A stretch of DNA of 64,000 bases from Manduca sexta (GCF_014839805.1 NC_051132.1:3720001-3784000); one strand, 5' to 3'; shown: positions 51,011 to 63,711, counted from the stretch's first letter. Made by a program: numbers and translations. Notes: generated by a model from the letters alone, not told the origin.

Positions 51011-51683
51011 GTTTGAAAAGAAATTAATTACAAAGGATTCGTTCCTTCAATGAAGGAAGGAGCTTCACACGTAGAGTTATGTTCTGTACTATTTCATTTG
51101 TGACATGACTTAGTCTGGTCTCTAATCACTTGAAAAAAACTTTATTTATTATTTTCCAAGGTTCACGCTTTTATATCGGAAAGGTAAGATAGAGGCGGCG
51201 TTAGTGATATCTGATTCCGCTAAAATTATAACCGCCTCATGATTTTGCGACATAGTGCAAGCCCGCCATTAAAAAAATAATATGAGAATTACGTATTAAA
51301 TAACAGCAGAAGAACAAACATCGGGAGAGACTCGTTTTAAGTTGCGACATAATTCAATTCTAAAGCATTACATTTCTGTCAGCGATAAATTTGAAAAAAT
51401 ATCCAGATAAAAGAAATTATTTATTATCTGGCACTACACGTAATCTCTCTCTCCCATTCCTCTTGTAAAGCATTAACACGAAAACACAGCGATGATGAAT
51501 ACCTGAGAATATTCTTTGAAGAAAAATCTATATTTAATAAAAACATGACAGTCACCCTACAATATAGAACTGGCTGTAACCTCGCGTTTATTTCACAATA
51601 AACTAAATATATCGCCTTTCTTCAACCGTTTTCGACATCCAACAAGTGGCAATTAAAACTGACAAATGGTATGAGTTAAGGCG

Positions 51684-51745
51684 ACGTGTGGCGTGTTCCG
51701 CCGTGTCGCCTTGTCGCCGTGTCGCCGCGTCGCCACAAAGCTCGC
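51684..51745. repeat. Short tandem repeat of a GTGTCGCC-type unit
   Basis: GTGTCGCC, TTGTCGCC, GTGTCGCC and GCGTCGCC follow one another with one-base offsets, preceded by GGCGACGTGTGGCG. It is a GC-rich tandem array in AT-rich DNA. Confidence 0.65.
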
Positions 51746-52189
51746 CTGTGATGTCGCCTCGTCCCGGGATGACAGCGGCGCAATAATGTAGAAAAATTGT
51801 CGCGTAAACTCATTCGGGTTCCCATCAAAGAATAGGAAGGTAAAGGTTGTTGCATATTGTTGGGTAGAGTTGCGATTAAGTCTGATTTTTTATGCAATTG
51901 CTACATACCTAGTACTAATATAGTTGATATTTAAAGAAGCTCTTTCAAGCATGTGCTATAATAATCTTAAAAAAAATAATTAGATAATTAGTTTTTTTGC
52001 GGGATACCACGCCATATATGCCGAATAGAATAATAAATTAGTAAACCTGCGGGAAAGAATAATGTCCAAGCAGTGCATGAATTAATGCATTATTTTTATA
52101 TGTTTCTATTTGAATTGAATTTCTGTAGAGTCACTTTATAAGCTAAAAGGTTCAGTCAGGATACAAAATGGCGCCAAAATCGATGAACT

Positions 52190-52372
52190 GTCACACTGCA
52201 TAATACATAAAAAGCGGTGGCATGTCGGCGGCTTTACCCGCTCGTTACTTTTGATTGATGGCGGTTAAAAAAAAAAGATAAAAGCAACGTGGATGTTATG
52301 ACGCGAGACCGCTGGCCGTACGGCAAAACGCCTTGTCGTCTACTACATTAAAAAGCGATAAATGTTCCCGCG
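52190..52372. promoter_or_regulatory. Unique segment upstream of a candidate TATA promoter
   Basis: It contains TGTCGGCGGCTTTACCCGCT, GATTGATGGCGG and GCTGGCCGTACGGC. It is GC-richer than its surroundings and abuts the TATA box at 52373. Confidence 0.3.
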
Positions 52373-52516
52373 TATATAAAAGAGAAGTGCCGAGGAAACA
52401 AACGCAATTTGTAAATTATTAGTGATCGTTTGCGAGACTGAAATAACAGCTTTTTACTTGTATTATGTTGCTAGGAATTTTGTGCGACTACGTTCGATTA
52501 TTTTGGCGAAATATCG
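52373..52516 (+). CDS. Candidate TATA promoter and tiny first exon (hypothetical)
   Basis: TATATAAAAG (52373-52382) follows the GC-richer segment. About 80 bases later an ATG (52465) opens MLLGILCDYVRLFWRNI, then ATCG|GTAAAA, a possible donor after base 52516. Read through without splicing, the frame ends after 29 codons. The peptide looks hydrophobic, like a signal or membrane start. I do not recognise it and found no partner exon, so this is a weak hypothesis. Confidence 0.2.
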
Positions 52517-53574
52517 GTAAAAATAAAATCTTTATAATATTGGCGTGGACATAAAACTTAATATTTTGTTTTTAATGTAAAATTTTATTTACAAACATAC
52601 TTTACTAATGATAAATTGAATATCAGAATCACTTTACAGAGTTGCCTAATTCGTGGAGTAGGTATCTTAATAACAACGACGATAAGCCAAAAAGGCATGT
52701 TATGGTTTATAGTTCTCCACTCAATATAAGCACAATTCACACAAACAGACAAAATTCTCAAATAATATTAATGACATCGTAAATAAAGTACACAATTACT
52801 CTTATAAAAAATATTTGATGTTGAAAACCACTTTTTCACTACTTTATTACTTGGGTTGTAACAAAAACAAACGAACATCATCTCATAGTGTTCTAAATTG
52901 GTTTATTTTTAATTAATTTGGACGCGTCCACGTAATAGCCAGATCAAAAGCTTTTGTTTTAATAGTATATTTCTGAAGAAAAAATCATCATAATTTCACT
53001 AAAGTGGTATTCTAATGTATAGTTGAAATATTTCTGTTGCTTTTAACACTAAGTGGTTTGTCATAATTGATTTTAAATTGTGTGTTTATTTTAAGATGTC
53101 GGCTTTTATGCGGGGAGTTTACGATGGAAATTATATTCGAAAATGACTTCATAACATGTAAATTTAAAGTGTAAGCGTGTGTATTTTAATTACTTTAATC
53201 TTTAATATGATTTTTAAATTATCTTGCTTTTAGTATTGAAATTCGTTAGCTTTGTTAATATTTGTTTGAAATAATGTCGAACATAATTAATTTTATCATG
53301 CTCTCCGAGATAAAGCGGGTTTGGATTTTTATATTTTTTTTTTACAACTGAATAAAAGTCAAGGATCTGACTAGTATGACGGGAAGTGTTAAGGGTTGCC
53401 CATAAAAATGTAGCAACGCTCCATAGAAATTTCAGATATATACATTACTGTATGACACTGCGCTCAATGCGGCATATTAATGATGTATGTAGATTGTGTT
53501 TTATGATGCCATGTATATGTCCTAGAATAGATGAAGGCAAATGGATAACGATTACATACTATAAACTACTAATA

Positions 53575-53879
53575 AGCTGCTATAGCCTAGGTGGGAGTGA
53601 AACGGACTGCCGAGACGAATGTTCACAGGTTCAAAACCCATGGCACGCACCTCCTACTTTTCTAAAGACATGTGTGTATTATTTTTTAACTATCGCTTGC
53701 TTTAACGGTGAAGGAAAACATCGTGCTCTAGAATAGAAGCTCTCTTTAAGAGTTTTGAAGGTTGTCAAGTCTGCTTATCCGCACTAGGCCAGCGTGATGG
53801 ACTAAGGCCTAATCCCTCTCAATAATAGAGGAGGCTTGTATCCAGGTATATAATACAGGTCTGATATTATTTATTATTA
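53575..53879 (+). mobile_element. tRNA-derived SINE, family A
   Basis: GCTGCTATAGCCTAGGTGGG head, box B GGTTCAAAACC, CTTTAACGGTGAAGGAAAAC, CCGCACTAGGCCAGCGTG and an end in GTCTGATATTATTTATTATT. The body has a small internal deletion compared with 5795-6127. Confidence 0.8.
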
Positions 53880-53929
53880 AACACTAAAACTTAAAACTAA
53901 TCAATGTCCCTATAGACTATACCTTCATT

Positions 53930-54135
53930 TAAACGCGATGTACTTCCATCGGTGTATTTCGGTGGTGTAACGAACCGCGTCGGACACAGCGACTCTGACG
54001 TGATCAAAGCAGATCCACCCCGTGACCGCAGTAATGGACGCATTTACATTCAATTAAACATATCACAGCTATGAACGATTTTAAACGCTTCGCGGGTTAA
54101 GCTTGCGTGCTGTTGGCGCGGCGACGACATAAACA
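53930..54135. promoter_or_regulatory. Unique GC-richer segment, candidate regulatory
   Basis: CGAACCGCGTCGGACACAGC, GACGTGATCAAAG and GTGCTGTTGGCGCGGCGACG in otherwise AT-rich DNA. No coding frame is supported. Confidence 0.25.
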
Positions 54136-54420
54136 AGGCAATCGTAAAGCGAAGATACGTTCTGAAACTAGATTCGTTGCTCGAAATAAATGGCTTCGAT
54201 GTTTTGGTTAGTGTTGATACTTCGATCATCGAAATCCAACGTGAGGCGATCAGCTTTACATAAAATTAGTGACATTTTAAAGAGGCCCACAAACTCCATC
54301 GCGTTATTAATACTTTTTTTTTACTCCCTGGTCTACAGTGCATTCATGCTATTTTAGCATCGTAGATAAGTGATTTAGCATGTGGTAACTTACTAGCTTC
54401 GTTGCGAATGTACACTATTT

Positions 54421-54534
54421 TTGACGAGAGATGATTACCCCTCTGCAGTTGACATAATTATGCCGGCTTGTTGGAACCGGATATACACAGGCTGATCCCG
54501 GAACGCTACACACTTTTGTGGGCCACTACGGCGA
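54421..54534 (+). mobile_element. SINE-like repeat, family B, fragment
   Basis: The middle part of the family: GACGAGAGATGATTACCCCT, ACATAATTATGCCGGC, GGATATACACAGGCTGATCC and GTGGGCCACTACGGCG. Both ends are missing. Confidence 0.7.
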
Positions 54535-55499
54535 AATAAATGTTCCATAACTAGATGAATGTTTCATCTCATTCCGGTATTTGAATTCACGATATATCGA
54601 TTCTTACTTGATCCATTTTTCACAATACCACAGACGTTTTAAAACTACATAATTTTACGAACGAATATTCACTATTAAAATTTCACCGCATTTCCGAACC
54701 GCCCCTTTACGTCGCACTGCAAACGTAACCGTGACAAAGTCAGTCCGTTCCGTTCAGGCAGACAGACCAATAAGCATTGTTCCTTTAAATTATTCACTGC
54801 TGGAACATATCTTGCGGTAATTAGGCCCGGAACACATGAAGACAACTGTGACGATATGTTTCCTGCAGCATAATACAAGCATTATCGATATTCTTCATTA
54901 TTGGTTAATTCATCAGGGTTTTGCTTATTCAATTCTACATTAAATATATTTAAAAAGTAACAAAATGGTGATTAGTAATAACTGCGCCTTATAGTTTCGT
55001 CGGTTATTATAACATGACTTTAACAAAGGTAAAAAATTAAATAAGTTTGTCTCTCGTATGCTAATGTGAGAGTTGCACCTGGTTCCAGTTTAGAAGACAT
55101 TATAAGTAGCTTTATTATAATTCCTGGGTATAATGGAACTAAGCATTACTAATGGCGACTTGTTTGTACAAATACTATAACAATAATAACGATCAATAAC
55201 GATCAATATCCAAATACAAACCAATCAGAATTATACCTAAACTTGCCATCTAAATATTAATTTCGTATAATCAAGGGGTCCAATTCCGTCTGCGGGGGCA
55301 ATATCGTCTTTTTGCAATTACGGACGTTCTAATTGAAGGACAGCTTTAGTAGCCTTATAGGTAAATAGGGGATTTTTCGCAACTTTTATTTGTAAGGCTA
55401 TTAAAGATATTCTTCGATTACAATTCCCATAATTACAAAAAGACGGACATTCATTGAAGCGATAGAGTCTCTTAACTATACATAAGATCTCAATATCTA

Positions 55500-55700
55500 A
55501 ACAGAGTATTTATCGTGCAAGTTTCCAATTAAGGCTTAGTGAGTGCGCGTCCCGATCCAAACGTCTCGAGTTCCTGAATAACTAACTAAACCGACATGAA
55601 TCACGGATTTGCATATTATCTACTTATGCACTACTTCGCATCGGGACGTGAGCGAATGGGTATTCGGCGCTTTCAGCGTCAAAGTGTTCTTTTTAAAATT
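55500..55700. promoter_or_regulatory. Unique GC-richer segment, candidate regulatory
   Basis: GTGAGTGCGCGTCCCGATCC and GCATCGGGACGTGAGCGAAT occur about 90 bases apart, and their cores ACGTGAG/GCGTCCCGAT partly mirror each other. Function unknown. Confidence 0.22.
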
Positions 55701-56493
55701 CTGGCGTGGAAAGAATTACGTAGTAGCACGGTAGCTAGGTTTTAGGAAGGGTTAAAAAAATAAAACAATAAAAATGTGCGTTCAATGATATTCATATTCG
55801 TTTAAGAAAAAAACAGAAGGTTGTCATCCTTAAAAAGTATTTGTAACACTTTTAATTACACTTGGTAGTATCTCCTCGGCTGCGCCTATGAACTGGTTTA
55901 AAATGTTTAGCTAGTTCCAGTATCTTTTTGTTACTAGTTATAATAGGTGGATAGATGTATAAAAAAATTAAACGTATGTACGTGCATGCCCCACAAAAAA
56001 TATAAAGTATTTGTTTTTCTCGAGGAATGGGTAAGTAGAATTTGTTTTTACATAGTACATGCATAAATTTGCCATAAATAATGTATTGGCTAATTTAGGT
56101 CCTCAATAGTCCACTTGATAAAGGTCGCAGGAACACGCTGGATGCAGGCCGCTTTCGATGGGTCCGTCTGGAAATCTTTGGGGGAGGCCTATGTTTAACA
56201 GTGGTATTTATGAAGCTGATGATGATGATGATAGTCCAAATACTATAATGAAAAACACAGACAACGTATCGACTTTACCAATAGCTAGAGCACGTAATAT
56301 CATAAAACAAATTACACTTATGAAGTGCAGAAATAGTAGCGTTAAATATCGCGGCAAGTATTTAACTTCGTATATAGTTGCCAAGCGATTTTCATCGGTC
56401 CAATAAAACGTGTAGCGCTTACTAAAATTAATAAGACGCTTATACTGTTAGTGCGTGTAATTGATCGTATTTTATGATGCTACGATATTAATT

Positions 56494-56858
56494 TTGCTGG
56501 TGGTAGGATATATTTTATATCCGCCTGGATAGCGACCTCCGTTCACACACACCATCACGCATTTATCTCCGAAGCGGTATGCAGAGGTGCAACCACGGCA
56601 CCCACTTTTCGCCGAGTGTATTCCGTCCCAGGATGTGAAAGGAGGTGAGCCTCCGTTCACAAGGTGTTAAAATCCACCATAGCGAGCCATGTAAGAGTGT
56701 CGCGTAATGGGATCAGTGTATATCCGGATCCAACAGAACGGCATAATTGTGTCGACTGCCGAGAGGTAATCATCTTTCGTCAGTCGACGTTCTACTGGAT
56801 CCAACTCCACTCGCCACTAAGGGCAGCGGGGTCACATTGACGTGCACGTCAAAAAAAA
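56494..56858 (-). mobile_element. SINE-like repeat, family B, split by a nested SINE C
   Basis: The two halves (56494-56546 and about 56650-56858) together form a normal minus copy of the family. The halves are separated by a 103-base family C insertion flanked by a duplicated 11-base target. Confidence 0.8.
56547..56649 (-). mobile_element. 5'-truncated SINE family C inserted in family B
   Basis: The insert reads ACACACCATCACGCATTTAT, AGAGGTGCAACCACGGCACC and CCGTCCCAGGATGTG, the tail part of family C in minus orientation. CCTCCGTTCAC is present at both 56536-56546 and 56650-56660 as a target-site duplication. The tRNA-like head is absent, as expected for incomplete reverse transcription. 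Confidence 0.85.
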
Positions 56859-57159
56859 CAAAATCTTTTCATTCAATATGACCCAGTTATACCGTATTAA
56901 CTAACTTATATGTTGTAAACGATGTATGAAGGCAAATTACGTAGTAGTGTCATGATCCTTTTAATATAACTAGAAATATGCTTAAACTTATCGATGTCTG
57001 CATTTTTTTAACACTTGGACTTAATTTTTAGCCATCCCAATTACTTATTTGATATATTGAATTCACTCTCATATTAATATTTAATGCAAAATACATATCT
57101 TGCGTTTATTTGAGCCTATCTACAAACGGTATAGAGACAAAGCAAGTAAACTAGTACGA

Positions 57160-57360
57160 AATCCACGGATTCCATTTAAATGTGGGATTTGGCGGGAATT
57201 TATCGGCGCCCGATCGGCACTTAAACGTCACGAGTCGCCAGCAATTGAGTATTCAGCTCTTTAATAAATTGAGCCCCGTCTCGGCTTGCGCCGTATGACG
57301 TCACCGTGTCCATTGCTTCGGTTAGACGATATTTTCGCGTAAGAAATATTGGCTATGAGA
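57160..57360. promoter_or_regulatory. Unique CpG-richer island with E2F-like core
   Basis: TTTGGCGGGAAT (57188-57199) sits next to ATCGGCGCCCGATCGG and CACGAGTCGCCAGC. The site differs by one base from the perfect E2F type at 16935. A regulatory role is inferred. Confidence 0.33.
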
Positions 57361-58342
57361 CATTCTGAACACCATCAGTCTTACTAATAAACTTGTTTTA
57401 GCGTTAAGAGGTGATTAAGAATTGCTTAAATAGCTGTCAAAAAAATCACCCGTTTTCTAGTTTAAACCTTATTAAGAGGCAAGATGGAGGGTTTTCACTT
57501 ACAGCTGATCGAATAAATTTGTGTTTTAACTTAGTATAGCTTTGCGATTTTTTTAAAGGTAAGAATGTGAATGCCATGGTTATTGTAGAGTCAAAAAGGT
57601 GTGTTATTAAACATTTTTATTAATTACTTAATTTTGTCCCACTATGTCTTTCCAGGGCCAGAAGAAGAATACTTACTTATGTTACTTCATAGTCATGGGT
57701 TATTTTTTATCAATATATTCAGCAGTTTCTGTGATTACTTCCGGTAAAAATCCAGTCAAATCTTTACTATGTTTCTCAATTATAATGTTTGTTCGTAGAT
57801 ATTAGCAAAACTGATATTCAACATTTCTGTGACTGATACCAATTATCTCACGCATTTCACAATTCCGTTCAAAAATAAAATAAAAAATATATCGCATTTA
57901 AGAATAGACAATGGAAACCCGCCATATCTACGACTTCATTTAAAAGCTGCATATTTAGGCGGAGCTGAATGAGCTTTAAGCTTTTAAAAAGAATCATAGC
58001 CATGGCGGTGTACTGCGACGCACATCTCGGACCGCGATAACAAAGATATTTAAAGACATGCTAAAAATATTTGTGTAAAATTATAAAAATATATATAATA
58101 ATATTATGTTTAAGTTAATTGACTTTTTATTACCTCTTTACGAGGAAATTGTTTAGCGGAATGTGGAAAAATGTTTTTAAAAACATACATCCTGGGTCTT
58201 ACTCATACATTAATTGAAACATGCTTTACCAAATTCACATTCGTTAGAGTTTTCAGCGCGGCGTTTCAAAATATCTAACGCATTTACAAAAAAATAAAAA
58301 TGGAAAAAATGATCATAAAGAGACAAAATACTTAATAGATAT

Positions 58343-58478
58343 AGTCAATTGAAAAGTTACATTTGGGGTTGCGTATTTTAGAGGACACAATTTTATTATT
58401 TTGAAGTGTAAAAAAATAAAATTGCGTCCTCTAAAAAACGCAAGGTAAGGCCTAAAAAATGTAACATTTCAATGGACT
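58343..58478. mobile_element. Foldback element (MITE-like inverted repeat), family K
   Basis: The left arm runs AGTCAATTGAAAAGTTACAT, then GCGTATTTTAGAGGAC and AATTTTATT. The right arm runs AATAAAATTGCGTCCTC, then AAAAAACGC and AATGTAACATTTCAATGG to ACT. The arms pair over most of about 55-60 bases around a loop of roughly 14 bases, with a short extra run in the right arm. No coding. Confidence 0.7.
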
Positions 58479-59118
58479 AATAGTAAATTACCTGATTAAT
58501 AATATTTGACAGAACCATGACAATTAATCAACTGATTAATATCGTTATCTAAGAAACATGCTTTTTTATATAAAAATAAAATAAAAATCCGTTTATTGCC
58601 TTACTATCTACTTACATCTATTATTATAAAGCACAGTAAAATTGTAGAACTATATTGTTGACAGCCCAAGATACAAGCGTAGCTTAGTTTGGGTGCCACT
58701 TGCAAATACTTTTTGCCTCCTAAGTTTGTATTTGAAATGAATAAATTAATGAAAGAGTAAAGACAAAAGGAAGTCGCTCAGTTCATGCTAACTGGGAGTA
58801 TTTCCGAGCAGACCTGGTTTTGAACCTTTTCTAAACTTCCTAAGGTGTGTATAATTGTCTTGTCCAATCCAAAATCGTCTGTGGGGGTACAGTCGCGGGA
58901 CCTAATAAAAGGACCTATAAAATTCGTATAAGAAATTTGTTTTCGACGATTTGTAATGTCAAATAAAATCCAACTGTCATTACGTATCTTTTTATATTAT
59001 CACAAGTTTTTTTTCCCGAATCGAACATATTTGAATATCAGTACTTCTAGCACGAATAATAATTAATTACGCCATGTATTCGTATTGACTATGTTAACGT
59101 ATAGCAGCCGTTTACCTG

Positions 59119-59226
59119 ATTCCGAGAATGAATCAATCAAAATAACTTATTTGTACACTCGTCAAAAATACTTTGTTCTGATTGGTTCATTTTTGAGATA
59201 GAAAAAAGCGATCGGGATCGTTTATT
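59119..59226. mobile_element. MITE, family L, copy 2 (left end worn)
   Basis: TTCCGAGAATGAATCAATCA, TTGTTCTGATTGGTTCATTT and GCGATCGGGATCGTTTATT match the element in slou intron 2. The left terminal repeat is missing or eroded. Confidence 0.7.
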
Positions 59227-60299
59227 GAAAACAATGGTAAGTATCTCTACAATCCGTTCGATAATACTATACGTCAAAAACGATTCGTGGTGCCTATGTC
59301 CATACATTTTGACTCACTTATGACTATAACTGCACGATTTACTATAGGAAATTTACACGCAGGCAATTTCATGGTACCGTATTTTCCAAATACACTCACG
59401 GAGCGATGATCTATTTTCCATACAAAAAAATTACTTAAAAGAAACTATAACTTAGCGTTTACTAAAATGGAAAAAAATGTGTTAGTTACCCAAAACATGT
59501 ATTTTGATGTAAATTCGAATCTTCGCCTCATGGATTCAAAACACAACTAACCTTTAATGCGTTATAAAAACTATCTACGAAATATAAAACAAAATCTTTA
59601 TATCTAAACAAATGAATATCATCTTTATAAACATAGACAAAATCATAAACTTTGCGCAAATCGAAGTTCCCTCCCAAACGCCCTTATTAGAGATCCGTCG
59701 AAGCGTGTAATTAAAAAATAGATCACAGCGCCACTACTTAGCATGACAATGCCGGCATGCCGGATTAATGCCGGCACCGTTATGCCAATGTTACAGTTTT
59801 GACATTTTTATTTATTTGCTCTCTTATCACTTTAACGCTCTTTTGCTTACAACGCGACATGTTTGGGAACATTTGGGTATTTGGTAAAAATTAATAACAC
59901 ATTTATAAATAAGTTTCTATTCCCATGTGAATAAGTGATAGGGAAATATAAATTATATCATTTGATGTAGGCTTGGCCGTTGTTAATAATGTAAGTAAAA
60001 ATAAATGTAAGGAAATATCAATAAAATTTAAGAAAAAATATTGTAATTGATAGGACGGGATAGAAAACCTTTAATAATTTTAGTCTTCAAGACAGACAAG
60101 ATAGCTAAAATTGTCTATAATCTGTATTCCGAACCTGACATAAACAAAACAGATTTATAGAACAATAATAGATACTAGATGGTCGCGTCATGAAAAAAAA
60201 GTAGACAACATTCTAATAAGAAAAACTTCTAGACGTTTTAACCAAATAAGGCTATAAATTAATGAATAAAGAAAGGTAACGAAGAAGCAAAGAAAACAA

Positions 60300-60620
60300 A
60301 TTAAACCGATTACAAAACAACATCACCCGAGTACCAGGCGCGCAGAAAATTGAGATGATTCGCTCCGCTCACGCCAACAAAAGCCAATTCCGCTTTCCCG
60401 CCAGTTAAGCTATAACTACCCTCCATATCGCGCGATATCGCGTTCTAGCGTATTAGCTGCTTACTCGGTCGTGTTATTAAAAATTATGCAGCCAATCGCG
60501 GGCGGGCACCCGTCGCGTGCGGACGCGGCTTCGGCGCGTGTTCCTTTATTGCTTTAAAAGCTTTTTAAAACGATAATAATGGGTCAAGAGAGCCCTATTG
60601 TGGTTTTAAATTGTTTTTAG
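60300..60620. promoter_or_regulatory. CpG-rich island with E2F-like site, candidate promoter or enhancer
   Basis: CTTTCCCGCCAG (TTTCCCGCC at 60394-60402) is followed by ATATCGCGCGATATCGCG and GCAGCCAATCGCGGGCGGGC, which holds a CCAAT box, then GTGCGGACGCGGC. This is one of the strongest CpG patches downstream of slou. No open frame with gene features follows on either strand. Confidence 0.35.
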
Positions 60621-61731
60621 AAGGGTTAAACGTCGTTTGAAATAAGTTTTCGATGACTTTTAAAGTTGTAATTGTGATAATTTGCACTCTATCGATTCTA
60701 TAACAATTAAATACCTATTTTTGCCACGAAACCTGAACAGGATATTTTATTAACAATTCTATTTATGAATATACTTAGACTCCGAGTTTTATGTATAGAT
60801 CTTTAATTAAATTAGACATTTTTAAGCATGCAATGATTTTCAGTAACCGGCAGGAAATAGCCATTGGCCAAGATTTATTATTCTGTAGTTTTCTTGTTAA
60901 TTTAATTGATAGTTCAAGAACTACATGTATTTTTTCTGACCACGATTTGTGGAGTAATTATAAAATACCTAAGGTTATTTATATGGTTCTCCATTGTCTC
61001 TACGTCCCAATCTATCAAAATACAATAAATTAAATATCTATAACCTTGTAGTACATCAGCGGGAGAAACGCGTTTGTCCGTAAATCGCGCACGGCGATAT
61101 ATTTTCCATATCACGTGTAGGAGTTGATTTCCAAGTTGGGAGCCGGGTGTTCAGCCGTGAAATGGGACCCTCTTACCATATACACGTCGCTGTGTATTGA
61201 AAATACTGACGTTTTCGTTAATAACTGGTGTTAATAAGATCATGTTTTGATATGATCATGTCTTACGAATTACTTTATTTTTTAAAGGAATTGTTTCTCA
61301 GGTTAAATGTTACTCAAATTTGCAGGACACTCTCGACAAAAATATTTTTTTATCGTAACATTCAGTTTGTTAAATTGGCAAGGACCAGCTTATACAAACA
61401 CATCGGAGTTTTGGGTGAGCGCTGTAGACGCTCGCAATCTTAGTAGTACTATGGTGTAAGAAGTTATACATGGACTACATAAAGTATAAAAGTACGGCGA
61501 TTAGTGGATTGAAAGGTAAGATGCTTTTAAAATTATAATTTACAATCTATTTATAATCTTATTTCTTTCGTTTGTTTATTACGTAATTGTATTTAGTATA
61601 TTTTATAAAACTTAGATTTAAATTGTTTTTTTTTTCTATTTCTAGCCATGGATCTATTTTGAAGGATTCTGATGCTAATTTAGTGACTATCTATCCCCAT
61701 ACATTATATATAGTGGAACTACTTTGTAATC
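60621..61731. other. Intergenic, AT-rich
   Basis: I see no gene or clear repeat. The open frames of 66-80 codons lack splice or family support. Confidence 0.45.
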
Positions 61732-61947
61732 TTGTTAATATTATAAATGTGAAAGTCTGTGAATTTTTTTGTTTTTTATGTTTGTTAGAAGTAAACACAG
61801 AAACAGCTGAACAGATTTGGAAGAAATTTGGCACACGGATACACCATGCCCTGAATTAACTTATAGGCTACTTATATTCCGGAAAAGTACAAAATAACGG
61901 GACTTTTATTCCGAAAATTATTCACGCAGTTTGAGGCGCGACTAAAG
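61732..61947 (+). mobile_element. Helitron-like element, worn copy
   Basis: TTAATATTATAAATGTGAAA, TTTGTTAGAAGTAAACACAG, AAACAGCTGAACAGATTTGG and TGAATTAACTTATAGGCTAC follow the family at 28914 and 43728. The 3' end is degraded. Confidence 0.6.
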
Positions 61948-62384
61948 GTATAAATATTACAACAAATCCTCGAATGTCTTAGGAGAAACCCAATGTAGTA
62001 TTATGTATTACTGTGTAACAAAAAAATATATAGTTCGCAAGCCAAGCGAACGTTGCTCATAATACCTGAAACTGAATAGCGTCGCGACATATCGATTGGT
62101 GTCCCGGTACCCTCTCCTCAAAGGAATTAATAGAGTTCCCCCGGTAATGTTGGATGACAGCCCATTCAGATATACGCTCCACACAATGCTGCTGTTACTT
62201 TGTACGCCTTCCACTTGCCCTTGTACACTTTATAAAGTAATACAAATGTGAAAGTTTGAGGTGTTTGAATGATTTATACTAACGTGTGTTTTATAAATCG
62301 AAAAACACTAGTTTTCGGATTTGATCCTTTAGATAGTGTGACTTTTCGGACGTCAAATACCTCAGTACACTACGTTACCATGAA

Positions 62385-62576
62385 GGGATGATATTCCGTA
62401 TGCCACACGTTAATTTGATAGTTCGTAACAAGTACGTAACTTACCGCGTTGCGTTTAGGACAATAGAAATTAGCATAAAGGATACCATTTAACGGTAACT
62501 TCATCGGGTAAGTTTATAAAAATAAGATAACACGGCCGCGTTACGAGTTTATACTGACATAAAGAATAAGGTTCCA
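62385..62576. mobile_element. MITE, family J, copy 2, inverted relative to copy 1
   Basis: The right end reads AACACGGCCGCGTTACGAG, then ATACTGACATAAAGAATAAG and GTTCC, the inverse of the left end of the copy at 29264-29444. The left end is diverged. Confidence 0.6.
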
Positions 62577-63480
62577 GAATAAGTTTAGTATTCAGGTTGT
62601 TCAGATCCTGGATATAGTGCCTAGAATATTATGGGATCCTAATAATTTAGGGTACTTTTTATGCCGAAAAATGTATATGTAATTTCATCAAGGCCATTGC
62701 TAGCAGAGCAGCGAATAAAAGCTTCTTTTATGGACGTCGTATCATGTTTTCGGAAACTGCATTGTTTCAGAACTATACATCTTCTTTTAAATGGTATTAT
62801 TTATATTTTTTATACGTGGAGCTCGGTAACAATTTCGACCTTGCGTTATGTATTTTGATACTTTTTAATTTATAGTAGTTTCATAAATAAAAATAAAAAA
62901 ATCTGTGCATTAAAATGGAAAATGGTTAAATTAAAGACAAATTTAACTATTTCTAAAAATGCCAAAACTCCAACCTCCAAAAAATCCTCATTTAAAACGA
63001 AATATCGCTGACAAACACTCCAGTAACAAGCACCATCTTGTCCAATTTATCAGATTCCAGAACATACAACAAACTTATTTCCCGACAATAGTACCCACAA
63101 GTCGAGTTATTCAATAGCAGATGAACCGCTCGAAACTCCTAAGATCTAGAAACTTGCCAAGTGTGCTAAACAAGGGATCCAATTAAATAACTCGATAACA
63201 AGACGAGATGTCTTTGTGACGAACAATGAGCCCCCAGTGCCGGAGATGAGACTTGGAAAATCTTAATTAATATACCTATTGGAGACGCTTTTTGGCTGGG
63301 TCTTGGACGCAATGCGGAATGGTACGCACTGAGCGTGGCTATTGAAATATTTGTAACGTTTGTTCAAATCAATGTGGAGGAATTGTGCCCAACACCTAGA
63401 TTAAATTCCAGATTTACATAGCAGCTGCTTTTTATGTAGAAAAAAATTATATCGGGGATTTTTAGGTGAGTTAAAAATCA

Positions 63481-63711
63481 TGCGTGTATTCTTTGTGCAT
63501 TTATCGTTCGCTTTAACGGTGAAGGAAAACATTGTGAGGAAACCTGCACATCTGAGAAGTTCTTCTCTATAGGAATTTCGAAGGTGTGTGAAGTCTACCA
63601 ATCCGCACTAGGCCAGCGTGGTGGACTAAGGCCTCTCAATAGTAGAGGAGGCCCGTGCTCAGCAGTGGGTAAGTATATAATACAGGGCTGATATTATTAT
63701 TATTATTATTA
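63481..63711 (+). mobile_element. SINE family A, 5'-truncated
   Basis: The tRNA-like head is missing. The copy runs from GTGTATTCTTTGTGC through CTTTAACGGTGAAGGAAAAC, CCGCACTAGGCCAGCGTGG and CAGGGCTGATATTATTATTA. The tail is intact. Confidence 0.8.
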
